This document shows positions 1 to 11,486 of a DNA stretch of 64,000 bases, piece after piece. The translations under genes were made by a program, and so were the position numbers. Within the stretch, counting starts at the first letter, position 1, and each line of letters opens with the position of its first letter. The notes beneath the pieces are model-generated. The model searched no databases. It was given only the letters and a program-made list of their open reading frames with translations, and was not told the origin of the DNA. This DNA comes from Spiroplasma endosymbiont of Clivina fossor (lineage in GTDB: Bacteria; Bacillota_I; Bacilli_A; Mycoplasmatales; Nriv7): NCBI RefSeq assembly GCF_964031115.1, contig NZ_OZ035006.1:992001-1056000 (forward strand), written 5' to 3'.

Positions 1-361
1 TTGTCATTCCTCTTGCATATAAAGAAATTACTTTTTGATCAAAGTTATCAAATCTTCTTTGTCTTTTTGGAATAATTACTGGTTCAAAAGTACTATTTCG
101 ATCTCTTGGTACATCAATTGCGATTGAACCATTTTTAGTAATAATGGTTTTTTGTGTGTTGCCATTTCTTTTATTATGATTCTCATCAGTTTCAAGATAA
201 TCTTTAATTTCCGTATTTAACATTCGTTCAGTTAATTTTTTGGTAAATTCCTGAAAAATAGTATTGCCTTTAAATAAATCTTGTGGATTATCAATATTTT
301 CTAAAAAATAATCAACAACTTTATCAATTGCGTCAGGTTCTTTTTTTATTTTTTTTGTCAT
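1..361 (-). CDS. IS256-family (mutator-type) transposase, N-terminal part
   Basis: The first ~120 residues of a transposase start at ATG 361, behind the strong ribosome binding site AAGGAG. The sequence begins [19 protein letters not shown] and is identical in most positions to the complete 406-residue copy at 16069-17289. It contains the N-terminal region preceding the DDE domain, and runs off the window edge at the conserved ISLYARGMT segment. DDE residues lie outside. Catalyses transposition of its own element. Whether the copy is intact cannot be judged. Confidence 0.9.
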   Translation of the reverse strand, partial: MTKKIKKEPDAIDKVVDYFLENIDNPQDLFKGNTIFQEFTKKLTERMLNTEIKDYLETDENHNKRNGNTQKTIITKNGSIAIDVPRDRNSTFEPVIIPKRQRRFDNFDQKVISLYARGMT

Positions 362-429
362 TTTCTGCTCTCCTTCTTTTAAGTATAATTCAGAATGAAT
401 TATCGAGACACAGAATTTTGGACAGGCTC
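1..429 (-). mobile_element. IS256-type insertion sequence, end fragment cut by window edge
   Basis: This is the 5' part of the same IS that is complete at 16.0-17.3 kb, here in reverse orientation. The terminal sequence GAGCCTGTCC at 420-429 (read on the minus strand) matches the left end of the complete copy, and the leader up to the transposase start is almost identical. The element abuts the 3' region of plectrovirus P1. The rest lies outside the window. Confidence 0.85.
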
Positions 430-456
430 GATTTTAACAGTTTTTTAATTTAGTTA

Positions 457-972
457 TTAAGGATTTTCAATTTCAATTTCAAAATTATTTGTACATATTA
501 AACTATAATCTGTTGTATTATCATCTTGTTTGTAGTCATTTAAATTTGTGCCTTGTGCTTTAATTGTTATTTTTTTATTGATTACTCATTCTTTCTTTCC
601 TGCTTTGGTTCCATATGTAGTTATTAATTTTTGAATTTTTTGTTGTTTACTCTGATTATTAGAGAATTCTGATTGTATAAATTTGAAAGTAAGATTGTTT
701 AAATTTTTTAATTCCGGTAATTTTTCATTTAGATTGATATTATCTTCTTTCTTTATGTTAACTTCTATAAGTCTGGTTGTTGGCCAAGTTACGAGGTCAC
801 CAAAATGAAACCTCACCTTTTGTAAGTTTTTGATTTCAAAATTATAAATTTTATTAATATCTTTATTACTATCTTTATTTTTTTGTTTTACTGGTTCATT
901 TGTTTTTTTGGAACAGCCGATTATTGGTAGTGTTATTAATCCTAAAACAGCGGTTATATTTAAAAATTTCAT
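457..972 (-). CDS. plectrovirus-encoded lipoprotein sharing the adhesin's variable module
   Basis: A 171-residue lipoprotein. The N-terminus is a lipoprotein signal peptide with lipobox IIGC followed by SKK, so the mature protein should be anchored by Cys20 to the outer face of the membrane. From about residue 43 to the end, the protein repeats the N-terminal module of the adhesin of the same virus (1033-2913), sharing FEIKNLQKVRFHFGDLV and ITTYGTK. One in-frame TGA (Trp) splits it under the standard code. It starts at ATG 972 behind AAAGGAGTT. It lies 60 bases downstream of the adhesin, beyond a (TA)16 tract. Function is not known. The repeated domain suggests that it binds the same partner as the adhesin, perhaps blocking superinfection (inference). 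Confidence 0.85.
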
Positions 973-999
973 AAAATTAACTCCTTTATTTTATTTTTT

Positions 1000-2913
<1,914 letters not shown>

Positions 2914-2928
2914 TTTTATCACTCCTTT

Positions 2929-3201
2929 TTAAAATATTTTATTTTTCATTGTTCTTTTTTCTTTAATTTTTTTAATAAGTCACTCAATACCACAATTTAT
3001 AGTTACAGCTATTGTAATGCATATATCTAAATATCCTAGTATCATAAGTGAAATTAATGCTTCAAATTTTTCATATAATAATTTCAAATAATTAATTTCC
3101 AATTTTAAAAATGGAATGAAAAAGATAATAATTATAAAAATGTAAGGTAAAATTCTCCATCAATATTTTTTTAAAGAACTAATTAATTTGTTTGATTTCA
3201 T
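2929..3201 (-). CDS. plectrovirus small membrane protein (gene k)
   Basis: A 90-residue protein starting MKSNKLISSLKKYWWRILPY. It has two hydrophobic segments (about residues 15-33 and 47-72) and a basic tail ending KKIKEKRTMKNKIF. It overlaps the end of the upstream gene by 23 bases in another frame. Conserved in P2 and P3. In P4 it has been lost by an internal deletion that fuses its last codons to the preceding gene. Function unknown; probably an inner-membrane component of virion assembly. Confidence 0.75.
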
Positions 3202-3571
3202 TTTTCAAGGCTCTTTTTGCTTTAATTTTTTGAATAATAAAGCGGATTAATTTTTCAAATTTAATTGCAAAATATATTGCTCCGCCTCATCAAAAAACAA
3301 ATATTCCTGCCAGCATAATACCACTATTGAACTTTCCAAAGAATTTAACCATCTCTTCATTCATAAAATTATTAAATTCGTTACTTGTTCCGGTTATTCA
3401 TTTAGTATCGATTGCTGTTAATGCACAAATTAATAAGCTTATAAAGATGAAAATGATACTTAATGCTATTTTTAACCATTGCTTTTTAAAAGAATTTTTA
3501 ATTCTTAATTTTAACAGCGCTTTTTCTTTTGAATTATCTTTTTTAAATAATTTTACTAAAAGTTTTTTCAT
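3179..3571 (-). CDS. plectrovirus membrane protein (gene j)
   Basis: A 130-residue protein starting MKKLLVKLFKKDNSKEK: a basic N-terminus followed by two predicted membrane segments (SIIFIFISLLICALTAI and FNSGIMLAGIFVFWWGGAIYF). It starts 23 bases after the previous gene. In P2 and P3 an upstream coiled-coil reading frame (MEKW...) runs into it in the same frame; P1 lacks that extension. Function unknown, presumably virion assembly at the membrane. Confidence 0.75.
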
Positions 3572-3593
3572 TTTAATTCTTCTTTCATATTTT

Positions 3594-3842
3594 TTATCGT
3601 CCTTTAATCACAATAAATAAGGCAATAAGTACACAAGTAACGCCAAGAATGGTAAAGATTGGATGTTGTGAAAATGTTCGTGCCATTGGTTTAAACAGTT
3701 CTAAAATTGTTAAATTGCTAGTAATAAACTTTTTAAAATTGGCAAGGCCTTCGCTAATATAGTTCGTTAAAGTTTCAAAATGACTACCAGCTAATAATCC
3801 AAGAACAGTTATTAAGATAAAAATAATAATTAGTTTAAACAT
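3594..3842 (-). CDS. plectrovirus small membrane protein (gene i)
   Basis: An 82-residue protein beginning MFKLIIIFILITVLGLLAG. It has two hydrophobic segments, one at the N-terminus and one near the C-terminus (IFTILGVTCVLIALFIVI). Almost invariant between P1, P3 and P4. The start overlaps the previous gene's stop region by tight spacing. Likely a small coat-associated or assembly membrane protein; no family is recognised. Confidence 0.8.
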   Translation of the reverse strand: MFKLIIIFILITVLGLLAGSHFETLTNYISEGLANFKKFITSNLTILELFKPMARTFSQHPIFTILGVTCVLIALFIVIKGR

Positions 3843-3844
3843 CG

Positions 3845-4165
3845 TTAGTTACCTTGTTTTATTTTTTTATTTCTTTGTTTTCAATTAATTTTATTTGGAT
3901 TTATTGGTTTTATTTGTTTTTTAACTTTTCCTCACGCACTTAAACGACCACTATTTTTAACGGCATATTGGCGTTGCTTTTCTAAATTAACTTGTTGACT
4001 GCCAAAACCAAGAATAATTGCCATAAGAAATTCTACAGCAAGCGTTAAGAATAAGGGAAATATTAGTTGAATTTTTGTTCCCGGCACTTCAAGACTTCAA
4101 ATTAAATCAAAAACTTTATAAAGCATTTGGGCAAGAAAGTCGGCCATTTTTGCGAGATTTTCCAT
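3845..4165 (-). CDS. plectrovirus membrane protein (gene h)
   Basis: A 106-residue protein beginning MENLAKMADFLAQMLYKVFD. It has one long hydrophobic stretch (IQLIFPLFLTLAVEFLMAIILGF) and a basic, Gln/Lys-rich C-terminal tail. It begins 3 bases after the stop of the Zot-like gene, so is probably translationally coupled. The P3 version lacks 12 residues near the C-terminus. Function unknown. Confidence 0.75.
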
Positions 4166-4168
4166 TTT

Positions 4169-5155
4169 TTATTGTTCCTTTTCTTTCATTTTTCTTAAAA
4201 ATTTGCTAAATTTATCCATTTTTAAGTATTCTAAGTCTTCTAAATCAATTGCCGTATCAGTATAGTATTTATCTTCATAATCAGGATTTACTTTTGAATT
4301 TAAGTAATCTCTTAAAAATGCTAGGTAAAAAGAATTGTAAGTATTAAGTATTGGTAGGGGAATTTTTAGTTTAAAAAAATAAATATCAAGTTCAGGAATA
4401 TCCCGGTATTTAATGCGACGACCCTTTTTACTATTTTTAGCATCAATTAAGGTGTTTCGTCAGCGTTCATATTCTTCAATGCTAGTAAAGGTGCCATAGA
4501 TGACTTTTAAGTAGGGTCGAAAAATATTAACGGGTTTTTTACGAATGCCCACAATCACATTATTGGCAATATCACGAACTTTAACTCAAATATGTTTATC
4601 TCTTTGACCGCTAGCAAGCACAATATGACCGAAATGCCGTGCCAGAGCGAAATATTCTTGAATACCGGTTTCTTCATTTTTGGTATTATTTTTTTCTCAA
4701 TCAGTTCCTTCTAAAAATAAATTGGTTTCATCTCACAAAAGTAAGGTTTTGTCTGGCAATACCGGATAATCAAAGTCTAATAATCCCATATGTCCTAAAC
4801 TTAATTTTTGAGTTTCTAGTAATGGAAAGGTTGAGGCGATGTGATATTTCTTCTTTTTTAGTAATTTTGATGCGTATACTAGAAAAGCGGTTTTTCCAGT
4901 TCCCAATGAACCTATCACAATATTTAATGGTGAATTTTTTAAGAAATTAATAACTTTGTTAATTTGTGTTAAATTACCAATTTTAAAAAGGAAAATTAAA
5001 ATACAACCCGCTAAAAATAAATAGCTCACAATGTTTTTAAAATAACCGTTGTAAATATATCAAATTGCTCCGCAATGTCATAAAATTAAAAATGAGGTGC
5101 GATTTAATTCAATAAAATGGTTATTTTTTTCTATTATTCATTTGCAAAATTTCAT
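4169..5155 (-). CDS. Zot-like P-loop ATPase for filamentous virus morphogenesis
   Basis: A 328-residue protein with N-terminal membrane segments (VSYLFLAGCILIFLF) followed by a P-loop GSLGTGKTA (about residues 82-90) and a Walker B strand TLLLWDETN (~residue 140). This combination of membrane anchor and P-loop ATPase fits the Zot/pI family, which drives extrusion of filamentous phages through the membrane. Starts at ATG 5155, just after the coat protein gene. The C-terminus is Lys/Glu-rich. Nearly identical copies sit in P3 and P4. P2 has lost it. Confidence 0.88.
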
Positions 5156-5179
5156 CTTGCACCTCACTTTATTTTTTTG

Positions 5180-5425
5180 TTAGCGTACAGCTCCAAGTAA
5201 TTTTTCAAACATTTTAAAGCAAATAAAGAATATTGCCAAAATAAATGGAAAAATGAATATTCAGTAGTCAGCAAAGAAGTTACCGACTTGTGGCATATTA
5301 ACAGCAATAATTTCTCACATTTTAGTAAACGCTGTTATAATTGCATTTCACAATTTAGTCATCGCGTCACTAGCTGTTATTTTTTCTACTGTTGCTGGTG
5401 CATCGGCCAAGAAAATTCCAAACAT
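5180..5425 (-). CDS. plectrovirus major coat protein
   Basis: An 81-residue protein starting MFGIFLADAPATVEKITASD. An amphipathic N-terminal half is followed by one membrane segment (YWIFIFPFILAIFFICF) and a basic tail FEKLLGAVR. This is the typical layout of a filamentous phage major coat protein that is stored in the membrane before assembly. It sits behind an unusually strong ribosome binding site (AAAGGGGGTG), as expected for the most abundant virion protein. P4 differs only in the first ~15 residues. Confidence 0.82.
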
Positions 5426-5444
5426 ATAATCACCCCCTTTCTTT

Positions 5445-5558
5445 TTAAAACATTCATCATTTATATTCAAAGTTTTTCTTAAATTTGTTAAAACCACGAT
5501 TAACCTTAACACGATTGTGTTTTTTCCTAATTAATTTTGAATTTCTTTGTGAATGCAT
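5445..5558 (-). CDS. plectrovirus small basic protein (gene e), 5'-shortened in P1
   Basis: A 37-residue Lys/Arg-rich protein (MHSQRNSKLIRKKHNRVKVN...) ending in WWMF. It probably binds nucleic acid. In P3 and P4 the reading frame starts seven codons earlier with MSxSYI; here a TAA interrupts that extension, so translation must start at the internal ATG 5558. It lies immediately upstream of the coat protein gene. Confidence 0.65.
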
Positions 5559-5590
5559 CACAATTTAGCTTCGCGACATTACTTTTGCTT

Positions 5591-5821
5591 CTATCTAAAT
5601 ACTGATATGGTTTTTCAAAGTAGCATTAGAATAAATCACACCATAACTGCTGTCAAGAATCAAAAAGCAATGTTTGCTATTAAAAGTCAAAGTGGCTCTT
5701 CAGTTAAATTAATTTCTTTACCACCAGTAATATGAGCTGGAATAGTTGTAATTTGAATAAATAAATCTCAGAAAGTTTGTTTAATTTGTTCTCAATTAAA
5801 TTCTTTTAAGTTTATTGTCAT
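5591..5821 (-). CDS. plectrovirus membrane protein (gene d)
   Basis: A 76-residue protein starting MTINLKEFNWEQIKQTFWDL. A strongly hydrophobic C-terminal membrane segment (LLIANIAFWFLTAVMVWFI) is preceded by a short amphipathic region. Starts 4 bases after the preceding stop. Conserved in P3 and P4. Function unknown. Confidence 0.75.
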
Positions 5822-5824
5822 TTT

Positions 5825-5986
5825 TTATCTCCCAAAAATCATTTTTATTGGTAAATACATAATTGAAATTAAGGCGAAAAGAAAAGTAATGATAATAATT
5901 AATCCGGCAATAAACGCAACTTGTGCAGGCATTTTTTCTATCGGAACAAACAGTTCTAAGAATTCCATGATAATTTTTCAAAACAT
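5825..5986 (-). CDS. plectrovirus small membrane protein (gene c)
   Basis: A 53-residue protein beginning MFWKIIMEFLELFVPIEKMP, with a single membrane helix (VAFIAGLIIIITFLFALISI). Its ATG overlaps the stop codon of the upstream gene (TAATG), indicating coupled translation. Conserved in P3 and P4. Function unknown. Confidence 0.75.
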
Positions 5987-6207
5987 TATTTTTTATCCGC
6001 GTTATTGTTTTTTGAATTAGGAGCTTTAACTCATTCTTCAAAGCGAGCAATAAATACTTTTTCGTCTTTTGTAAAATTACCAGTATTACTTTTAATGGCA
6101 TTTTTATATTTAATTCGCATTTTTATTTTGGCATAAATTTTATAAGCAAAATATGCCAATAGCATTATGCAAATGATAATAAATATTATTCCAATCGCAA
6201 TATTCAT
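5986..6207 (-). CDS. plectrovirus small membrane protein (gene b)
   Basis: A 73-residue protein with an N-terminal membrane helix (IAIGIIFIIICIMLLAYFAY) followed by a basic cytoplasmic region with a KDEKVFIARFEEW motif. Starts two bases before the stop region of gene a ends its spacer. Conserved in P3 and P4. Function unknown. Confidence 0.75.
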
Positions 6208-6209
6208 TT

Positions 6210-6536
6210 TTAAACTCCTTTAAAATAGTTATAATTTATATCTTTTTTGTTGTTTTCTTTTTCGGCAATGAAGAAGCCTAATAATTCTTGGCCTTTAATT
6301 AACTTGGTTTCTTGCTCTTGTTGATTAATTGAAATTACTTGATATTTACTATCTTTTATTATTCCGATGCAAATTGAATTTTCATATTTTCCTTTATAAA
6401 CAAATCGCTTTGGAAACCAAATACCGATTTGTTCACTAAATCACGGAATTTTTGGGGCTTTAATAAGCATTGCGTTTTGTGTTTCTTTTAAGAGATATTT
6501 CTTAGTATTTAAGAAAATGTTTTCAATGTTTTTCAT
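6210..6536 (-). CDS. plectrovirus first gene (gene a), conserved small soluble protein
   Basis: A 108-residue protein beginning MKNIENIFLNTKKYLLKETQ. No membrane segment. Motifs seen in all copies are IWFPKRFVYKGKYENSI and KLIKGQEL, ending DINYNYFKGV. It is the first gene after the conserved non-coding leader, behind AGAGAGGTAA. A diverged homologue is the first gene of the unrelated prophage at 36082-36459 (shared FLNKKY, PRKLVY, IKGQE), so it probably does something general such as DNA binding or control. No known family is recognised. Confidence 0.75.
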
Positions 6537-7038
6537 AATAAATTACCTCTCTTATAAATAAACTAAGTTATATTAACTAAGTTGTTAGTTAACTTAGTTT
6601 TTTAAACACTTATATATCGCAGATTTAAGTGTTTAACAAACTTTGTTACTGAATTTTGTTTTTTAATTAGATAAAGATTTTAATAATTTTAAACTTAGCA
6701 TACCCCTATATAGAAATTTTTACACTTTAACATCCGCATCCTACCCTTGGAACTAATTTAATAGCGTGTATATTTTTAGGAAATCCACCCATTCATTTTT
6801 TTATTGCAAAACGAAACAAATTGCTATAGTTAATAGGATGTTATCTATTAACTGGTAAACTTCTTTTGGTTATGGCGACCACCCACAATTTATCGTGCTT
6901 TAATACATACCAACATTATTAATTCACTTGTATTTAATTTTCAAAGAACAAATTTTTAACATCTTATAAAATAAAAAGACAATCATTGCTGACTGTCTTA
7001 ATACTTATTCAAATCTTTTCCCACCTAACAAAACTTTA
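6537..7038 (-). promoter_or_regulatory. conserved plectrovirus leader: probable replication origin and promoter region
   Basis: About 500 bases without a gene, nearly identical in four virus copies (also 11487-12000, 23430-23939 and 56686-57184, which is more than coding conservation alone would need). It contains an interrupted inverted repeat AACTAAGTT/AACTTAGTT just upstream of gene a, a hairpin with arms AAACACTTA/TAAGTGTTT, and a long block around 6725-6930 with the only GC-richer sequence in the virus (GCATCCTACCC and GGCGACCACCC). A role in viral DNA replication, packaging and early transcription is inferred from position and conservation. Confidence 0.6.
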
Positions 7039-9193
7039 TGCGTCCGGCAAAGCCGATTAAAAATTGAAAGGTATAGTAAAAAGCTGGTACCGTTTTAAAA
7101 ACTGGAAAAATGGCGGTTGAAAAGTTAACTGTTGCTTTTGCAATAGTTGCTAACGGGCGTAAAATTGTAATGATTTGTGACGCTGTCAGCATTCAATTTA
7201 GCATTTTAATACCAGCATTTTGAATGGCACATCCAATATCATTAAATGTTGGTATTCATCGTCCGGAATATTTGCAATTTGGTGGTGGGATTAGGTCATC
7301 CCATTCTGAATTGGTGGAACCATCAGGGATAAAGGCTGTTGAATTTAACACATTAAAGTCATAAATTTTAAAATTGTAGTTAGAGATATTACCTTTGTGA
7401 TAAAGTGGAAAAGTTAAGGTAAAAATATTAATACCGTAACGAATATCAATATCGGTATTGAGATAATTAATACTGTTAGTGGTCTTGCCGGTTGGCAATG
7501 TGATCAGTTTATTGTCATAGGATTTAAGGACATTAAAATCAATTTGATAAATGCTATTGTTGTTTTTAATGGCATTATAATTTTCTTGGTGCGTTTTTTT
7601 ATCAAAAGTAAAAAAATAACTTCTTAGTAATAATTCTGAATTTCCTATAACATTTATTAAGTATTTTTTAGGATAAAAAGTAATTAACGAGCGATAAAAA
7701 AATCCAACTTGAATAAAGTATTCCTTGTTATAGTTTTCTACGCCCTTAAAATCAATTTCGGTATGAGTTTTTTCGTCCATGTCAAAAGTAGCGTAAAATA
7801 AGCTGGCAAAGAAATTGCCAAGGATTTCGTAGATTTCATCAAAAATATTTTTATAATCGCTGTTGTTAATACTAGGAATGTTATTTTTAAAATATAGGTA
7901 AATATCATTTTTTAAATCGGGGTCATAGCGTAGAAAACTAAATCTAACATTGAGGTAATTTAAGGTTCCAAAAAGGTACTTAATTAGATAATAGTCGTTA
8001 GCATTTGCAGTATCATATTTTCAGATTTCCTTTTCATCGTGTAATAATTGTAAATAGTTATTTCCAGCAATTAGGGTTTTGTTAAATGCCTTAATTTTAA
8101 GGACATTATCGTTGGTATCTTCTTGTTTCGGAATGACCATTTTAATCGTATTTGTTCCTTGCAATTGTGTACTTGTTTCAGTTGCAGTAAATTTAACGGT
8201 GAAGGTTCTGTCAGCGACATTGTCTGTTGTTAAATCAAAAGTAGTGCTATCGTCTAAGTAATTGTTGTCATTATCTTTAATTTCTGTGTTATAGTCGGTG
8301 CCTTCAATTGCATTATTTACATTAGCAAGATTGTTAATTACTTCATTAAGTCTTTTTTTAATTTTTTTGATAACTTCAATTTTGGTTGCATTTGTCGGGT
8401 CAATTATTTCTGAGTTTGGTAAAATAGTTGAGGTCTTGTGATAAAAATAACTTTCTGCTTTAAAACCATGATTTTTAATGGTAAATTCTTTATAATAACC
8501 TTTTTCTAAGGTGTCAATGAAATTAAATACGGGTGTTCAATAGAGATAAGAGTAATTAAATTTATCAAAATCACCACGGTGAATCATTAAGTAATCAAGA
8601 TTATCAACAACATCGTTATAGTTATGATTGCCATCAAATTTTGTTGTTGTTTCTGGCAAATCAATGTCCGTACTTGGTTTGGTTTCTAATTTTGCTAAAA
8701 ATTTTTTAATATGAAATTTGTTTGAACCAGGATAACTATATTCTTGTATTGTTATTTTTACATCTTTAATTTTTTTAGCAGTATAAAAATATTCAATATT
8801 TGTTTTTTGAAAATCTTTATCAAAAAATTCTCTTTCTTCTGGGGTGCTGTTTTCTTTTTTATAATTATAAATTTCTTTAATTTCTTTAAATACTGGTTCA
8901 TTGGTAAAGACAGCAAACCCTCTAGTATTTTCTCCATAATTTTTTATTTTCAAAGGTAATTGCTCTTTTACTGAATCAATATTAATATATACTGGGTCAC
9001 TGCCTTTTTTATACAATGATTGTAAATAACTGTTATTTATTTCTGAAAATTTTAAGTCATATGTTTTATATTGAGTTTCTCTTTTATTTCTAATTAGTGA
9101 TTGTGTTGTTATTTCATCATTGTTAATGTTTTGGGGAATGGTAAAAATGTTATTGAAACTAATAATTATCACGGTAAATATTTTCATAAACAT
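7025..9193 (-). CDS. plectrovirus adhesin, P2, C-terminally fused to the end of P1
   Basis: A 722-residue adhesin of copy P2, with signal peptide MFMKIFTVIIISFNNIF. Its N-terminal variable module (about residues 35-175, starting TQYKTYDLKFSEINNSYL) is unrelated to those of P1 and P3. A ~100-residue insertion after YFYHKTST, beginning ILPNSEIIDPTNATKIEVI, is also present in P4 but missing in P1 and P3. The last ~12 residues of the normal C-terminal membrane anchor are replaced by GRIKFC, because the P1 leader joins at 7038/7039. No lipoprotein follows. The protein may be nonfunctional. Confidence 0.8.
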
Positions 9194-9209
9194 TTTTTAT
9201 CACTCCTTT

Positions 9210-9482
9210 TTAAAATATTTTATTTTTCGTTGTTCTTTTTTCTTTAATTTTTTTAATAAGTCACTCAATACCACAATTTATAATTACAGCTATTGTAATG
9301 CATATATCTAAATATCCTAGTATCATAAGTGAAATTAATGCTTCAAATTTTTCATATAATAATTTTAAATCATTAATTTCCAATTTTAAAAATGGAATGA
9401 AAAAGATAGTAATCATAAAAATGTAAGGTAAAATTCTCCATCAATATTTTTTTAAAGAATTAATGAGCTTGTGTGATTTCAT
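9210..9482 (-). CDS. plectrovirus small membrane protein (gene k), P2
   Basis: A 90-residue homologue of 2929-3201 starting MKSHKLINSLKKYWWRILPY, with two membrane segments and tail KKIKEKRTTKNKIF. It overlaps the end of gene j by 23 bases. It lies directly upstream of the P2 adhesin, as in P1. Confidence 0.75.
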
Positions 9483-10080
9483 TTTTTAAGGATTTTTTTG
9501 CTTTAATTTTTTGAATAATCAAGCGGATTAATTTTTCAAATTTAATTGCAAAATATATTGCTCCGCCTCATCAAAAAACAAATATTCCTGCTAGCATAAT
9601 ACCACTATTGAACTTGCCAAAGAATTCAACCATCTGTTTATTCATAAAATCATTAAATTCGTTACTTGTTCCAGTTATTCATTTAGTATTCATTGCTGTT
9701 AATGCACAAATTAATAAACTTATAAAGATGAAAATGATACTTAATACTATTTTTAACCACTGCTTTTTAAAAGAATTTTTAATTCTTAATTTTAATGGCA
9801 TTTTTTCTTTTGAATTATCTTTTTTAAATAATTTTCCTAAAAGTTTTTTCATTTTAATTCTCCTTTCGTGTTTAAAAATTTTTAATTTTTGGTTTTTAAT
9901 TATTAAGTCTGATTTTTGATTAATATGAATAGTATTTCACTTTTCTAATTCTAAAATTTCTTTATTTTTTTCCATTATTATGTATTTAAGAGTATTAACA
10001 CTATTTTCTAATATGACATTAGCAATTTTTAATTTGTCATTCTCTGTTTCTAATTCTTGTTTTTTAGTTCATTTTTCCAT
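9460..10080 (-). CDS. plectrovirus membrane protein (gene j) with in-frame coiled-coil extension, P2
   Basis: The core starts MKKLLGKLFKKDNSKEK at ATG 9852, behind AAAGGAG, and has 130 residues with two membrane segments. Reading upstream in the same frame there is no stop until ATG 10080, giving a 76-residue hydrophilic, Lys/Glu-rich, coiled-coil-like extension that begins MEKWTKKQELETENDKLKI. In P4 that extension is a separate 39-codon gene, in P3 it is fused by a deletion, and in P1 it is absent. Both starts may be used. Confidence 0.65.
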
Positions 10081-10105
10081 TTTTTTACCTACCTTTAATT
10101 ACAAT

Positions 10106-11173
10106 AGACTTCTTGCAAAATTAATATGATAATTATAATTTTTAAATTTAAAATAAATATAAAAGTGTTATTAAAATAATTTTTAGATTATTTTTACAAA
10201 TATTTTGTCATTAAAACATAATAAAAATTATTATTTACAATAAAAAAAGACTGAAATTTTAAATTATCAAATATATTTAAACTAATAGTTGTAAATTATA
10301 AATTGAAGCTATTAAATTAAATCTTAAAGCAAATCTTTTTCTACGATTTCGATATTTTTCACTAATAATTTTAAATTTTTTAAGTATAGCAAAAACATTT
10401 TCAATAACAATTCTCATTTTTGAAATTCGCTCATTATTTTGCTTTTCTTCTTTATTTAAAGGGTTTTTCTTTGATTTTCTTTTAGGAATTAAAACATTAT
10501 GATTAATTTTTTGTATGCCTTGATAACCTAAATCCACTAAAACAGTTGTTTCTGGTAAAAATTTAATTTTTGAATCTTTTAAAATTTTAAAGTCATGGTT
10601 TTTACCATAAGAAAAATCAGAACTAATAATTTTTTTACTATCTTTTTCAATTATAACTTGTGTTTTTATTGTGTGTTTTTTCTTTTTTCCTGAGTAGTGC
10701 TGTTTTTGTCTTTTTTTGGGCGTTGGATTTGGCTTTCAGTTACATCAATTATAACAGTCTTATCTTTGAAATAATCTTTTAATAGTGATTTTTGACCAGT
10801 AAGTTGTTGAAAATTAGGGTGTTTTATTAAAGTGTCTTCAATTCATTTGATATTTCTATAACAACTACTTTCACTAATATCATAACTTTTTGCAATATGA
10901 AAATAAGTTCTATATTCTCTTCAATATTCTAAAGTCATTAAAATACGATTTTCTAATGATAATTTATTGGTTCTTCCGCGACGAAATCTCTTTTTTAATT
11001 CTTCTATTTTTAAAATTTCTAGCATTTTATTAAAAGTAGTATGTTTAATACCAGTTAATCTTAAAAAATTTTTATCACTTATTTGATTATTTTTTTTAAA
11101 TTTCATTTAAATTCCACCTTTTTATTAAAAACAACAATTCAATTATATTTTAAATTAATTTTGCAAGAAGTCT
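10106..11173 (-). mobile_element. IS5-family insertion sequence (1,068 bp), copy 1
   Basis: Ends are perfect inverted repeats AGACTTCTTGCAAAATTAAT, with AAT on both flanks. Seven full or split copies of this element occur in the window and are essentially identical, indicating recent activity. In coding targets the duplicated triplet is A-N-T (ATT at 28662/29733 and 51267/52338), which matches the ISL2 group of IS5 elements. This copy sits exactly where eight P2 genes are missing. Confidence 0.92.
10277..11106 (-). CDS. IS5-family transposase, made by a -1 ribosomal frameshift
   Basis: Two overlapping frames. The first (146 residues, from ATG 11106) holds a helix-turn-helix region and the first catalytic Asp in VIIDVTES. 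The second carries VDLGYQG (second Asp) and ERISKMRIVIENVF (Glu). They overlap at a run of seven A's read as A_AAA_AAA, a classical -1 slippery site. Slippage there gives one 276-residue DDE transposase. The stop of frame one lies ~40 bases after the slip site. Identical copies occur at 28836, 38168, 43163, 44639 and 51441. Confidence 0.88.
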
Positions 11174-11486
11174 AATAGTTATAATTTATATCTTTTTTGT
11201 TGTTTTCTTTTTCGGCAATGAAAAAACCTAATAATTCTTGTCCTTTAATTAATTTGGTTTCTTTTTCTTTTTGATTAATTGAAATTACTTGATATTTACT
11301 ATCTTTAATTATTCCAATGCAAATCGAATTTTCATATTTTCCTTTATAAACAAATCGCTTTGGAAACCAAATACCGATTTGTTCATTAAATCACGGAATT
11401 TTTGGTGCTTTAATAAGCATTGCGTTTTGTGTTTCTTTTAAAAGATATTTTTTAGTATTTAAGAAAATGTTTTCAATGTTTTTCAT
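11172..11486 (-). CDS. plectrovirus gene a, P2, last residues replaced by IS end
   Basis: A 104-residue version of the conserved first gene, from ATG 11486. The normal end FKGV is missing; a TAG formed at the IS5-family element boundary terminates it after NYNY. The protein may still fold, since only four residues are lost. Confidence 0.75.

Noticed and set aside
4639..4950. Plus-strand frame of 103 codons opposite the Zot-like gene, also at 21532 and 58768
   Set aside because: It is the antisense shadow of a strongly conserved coding region, without a ribosome binding site, and it changes freely between copies.
5796..6101. 101-codon frame covering genes b and c (also 22689 and 57620)
   Set aside because: It runs in another frame over two better-supported, conserved membrane-protein genes with coupled start and stop codons.
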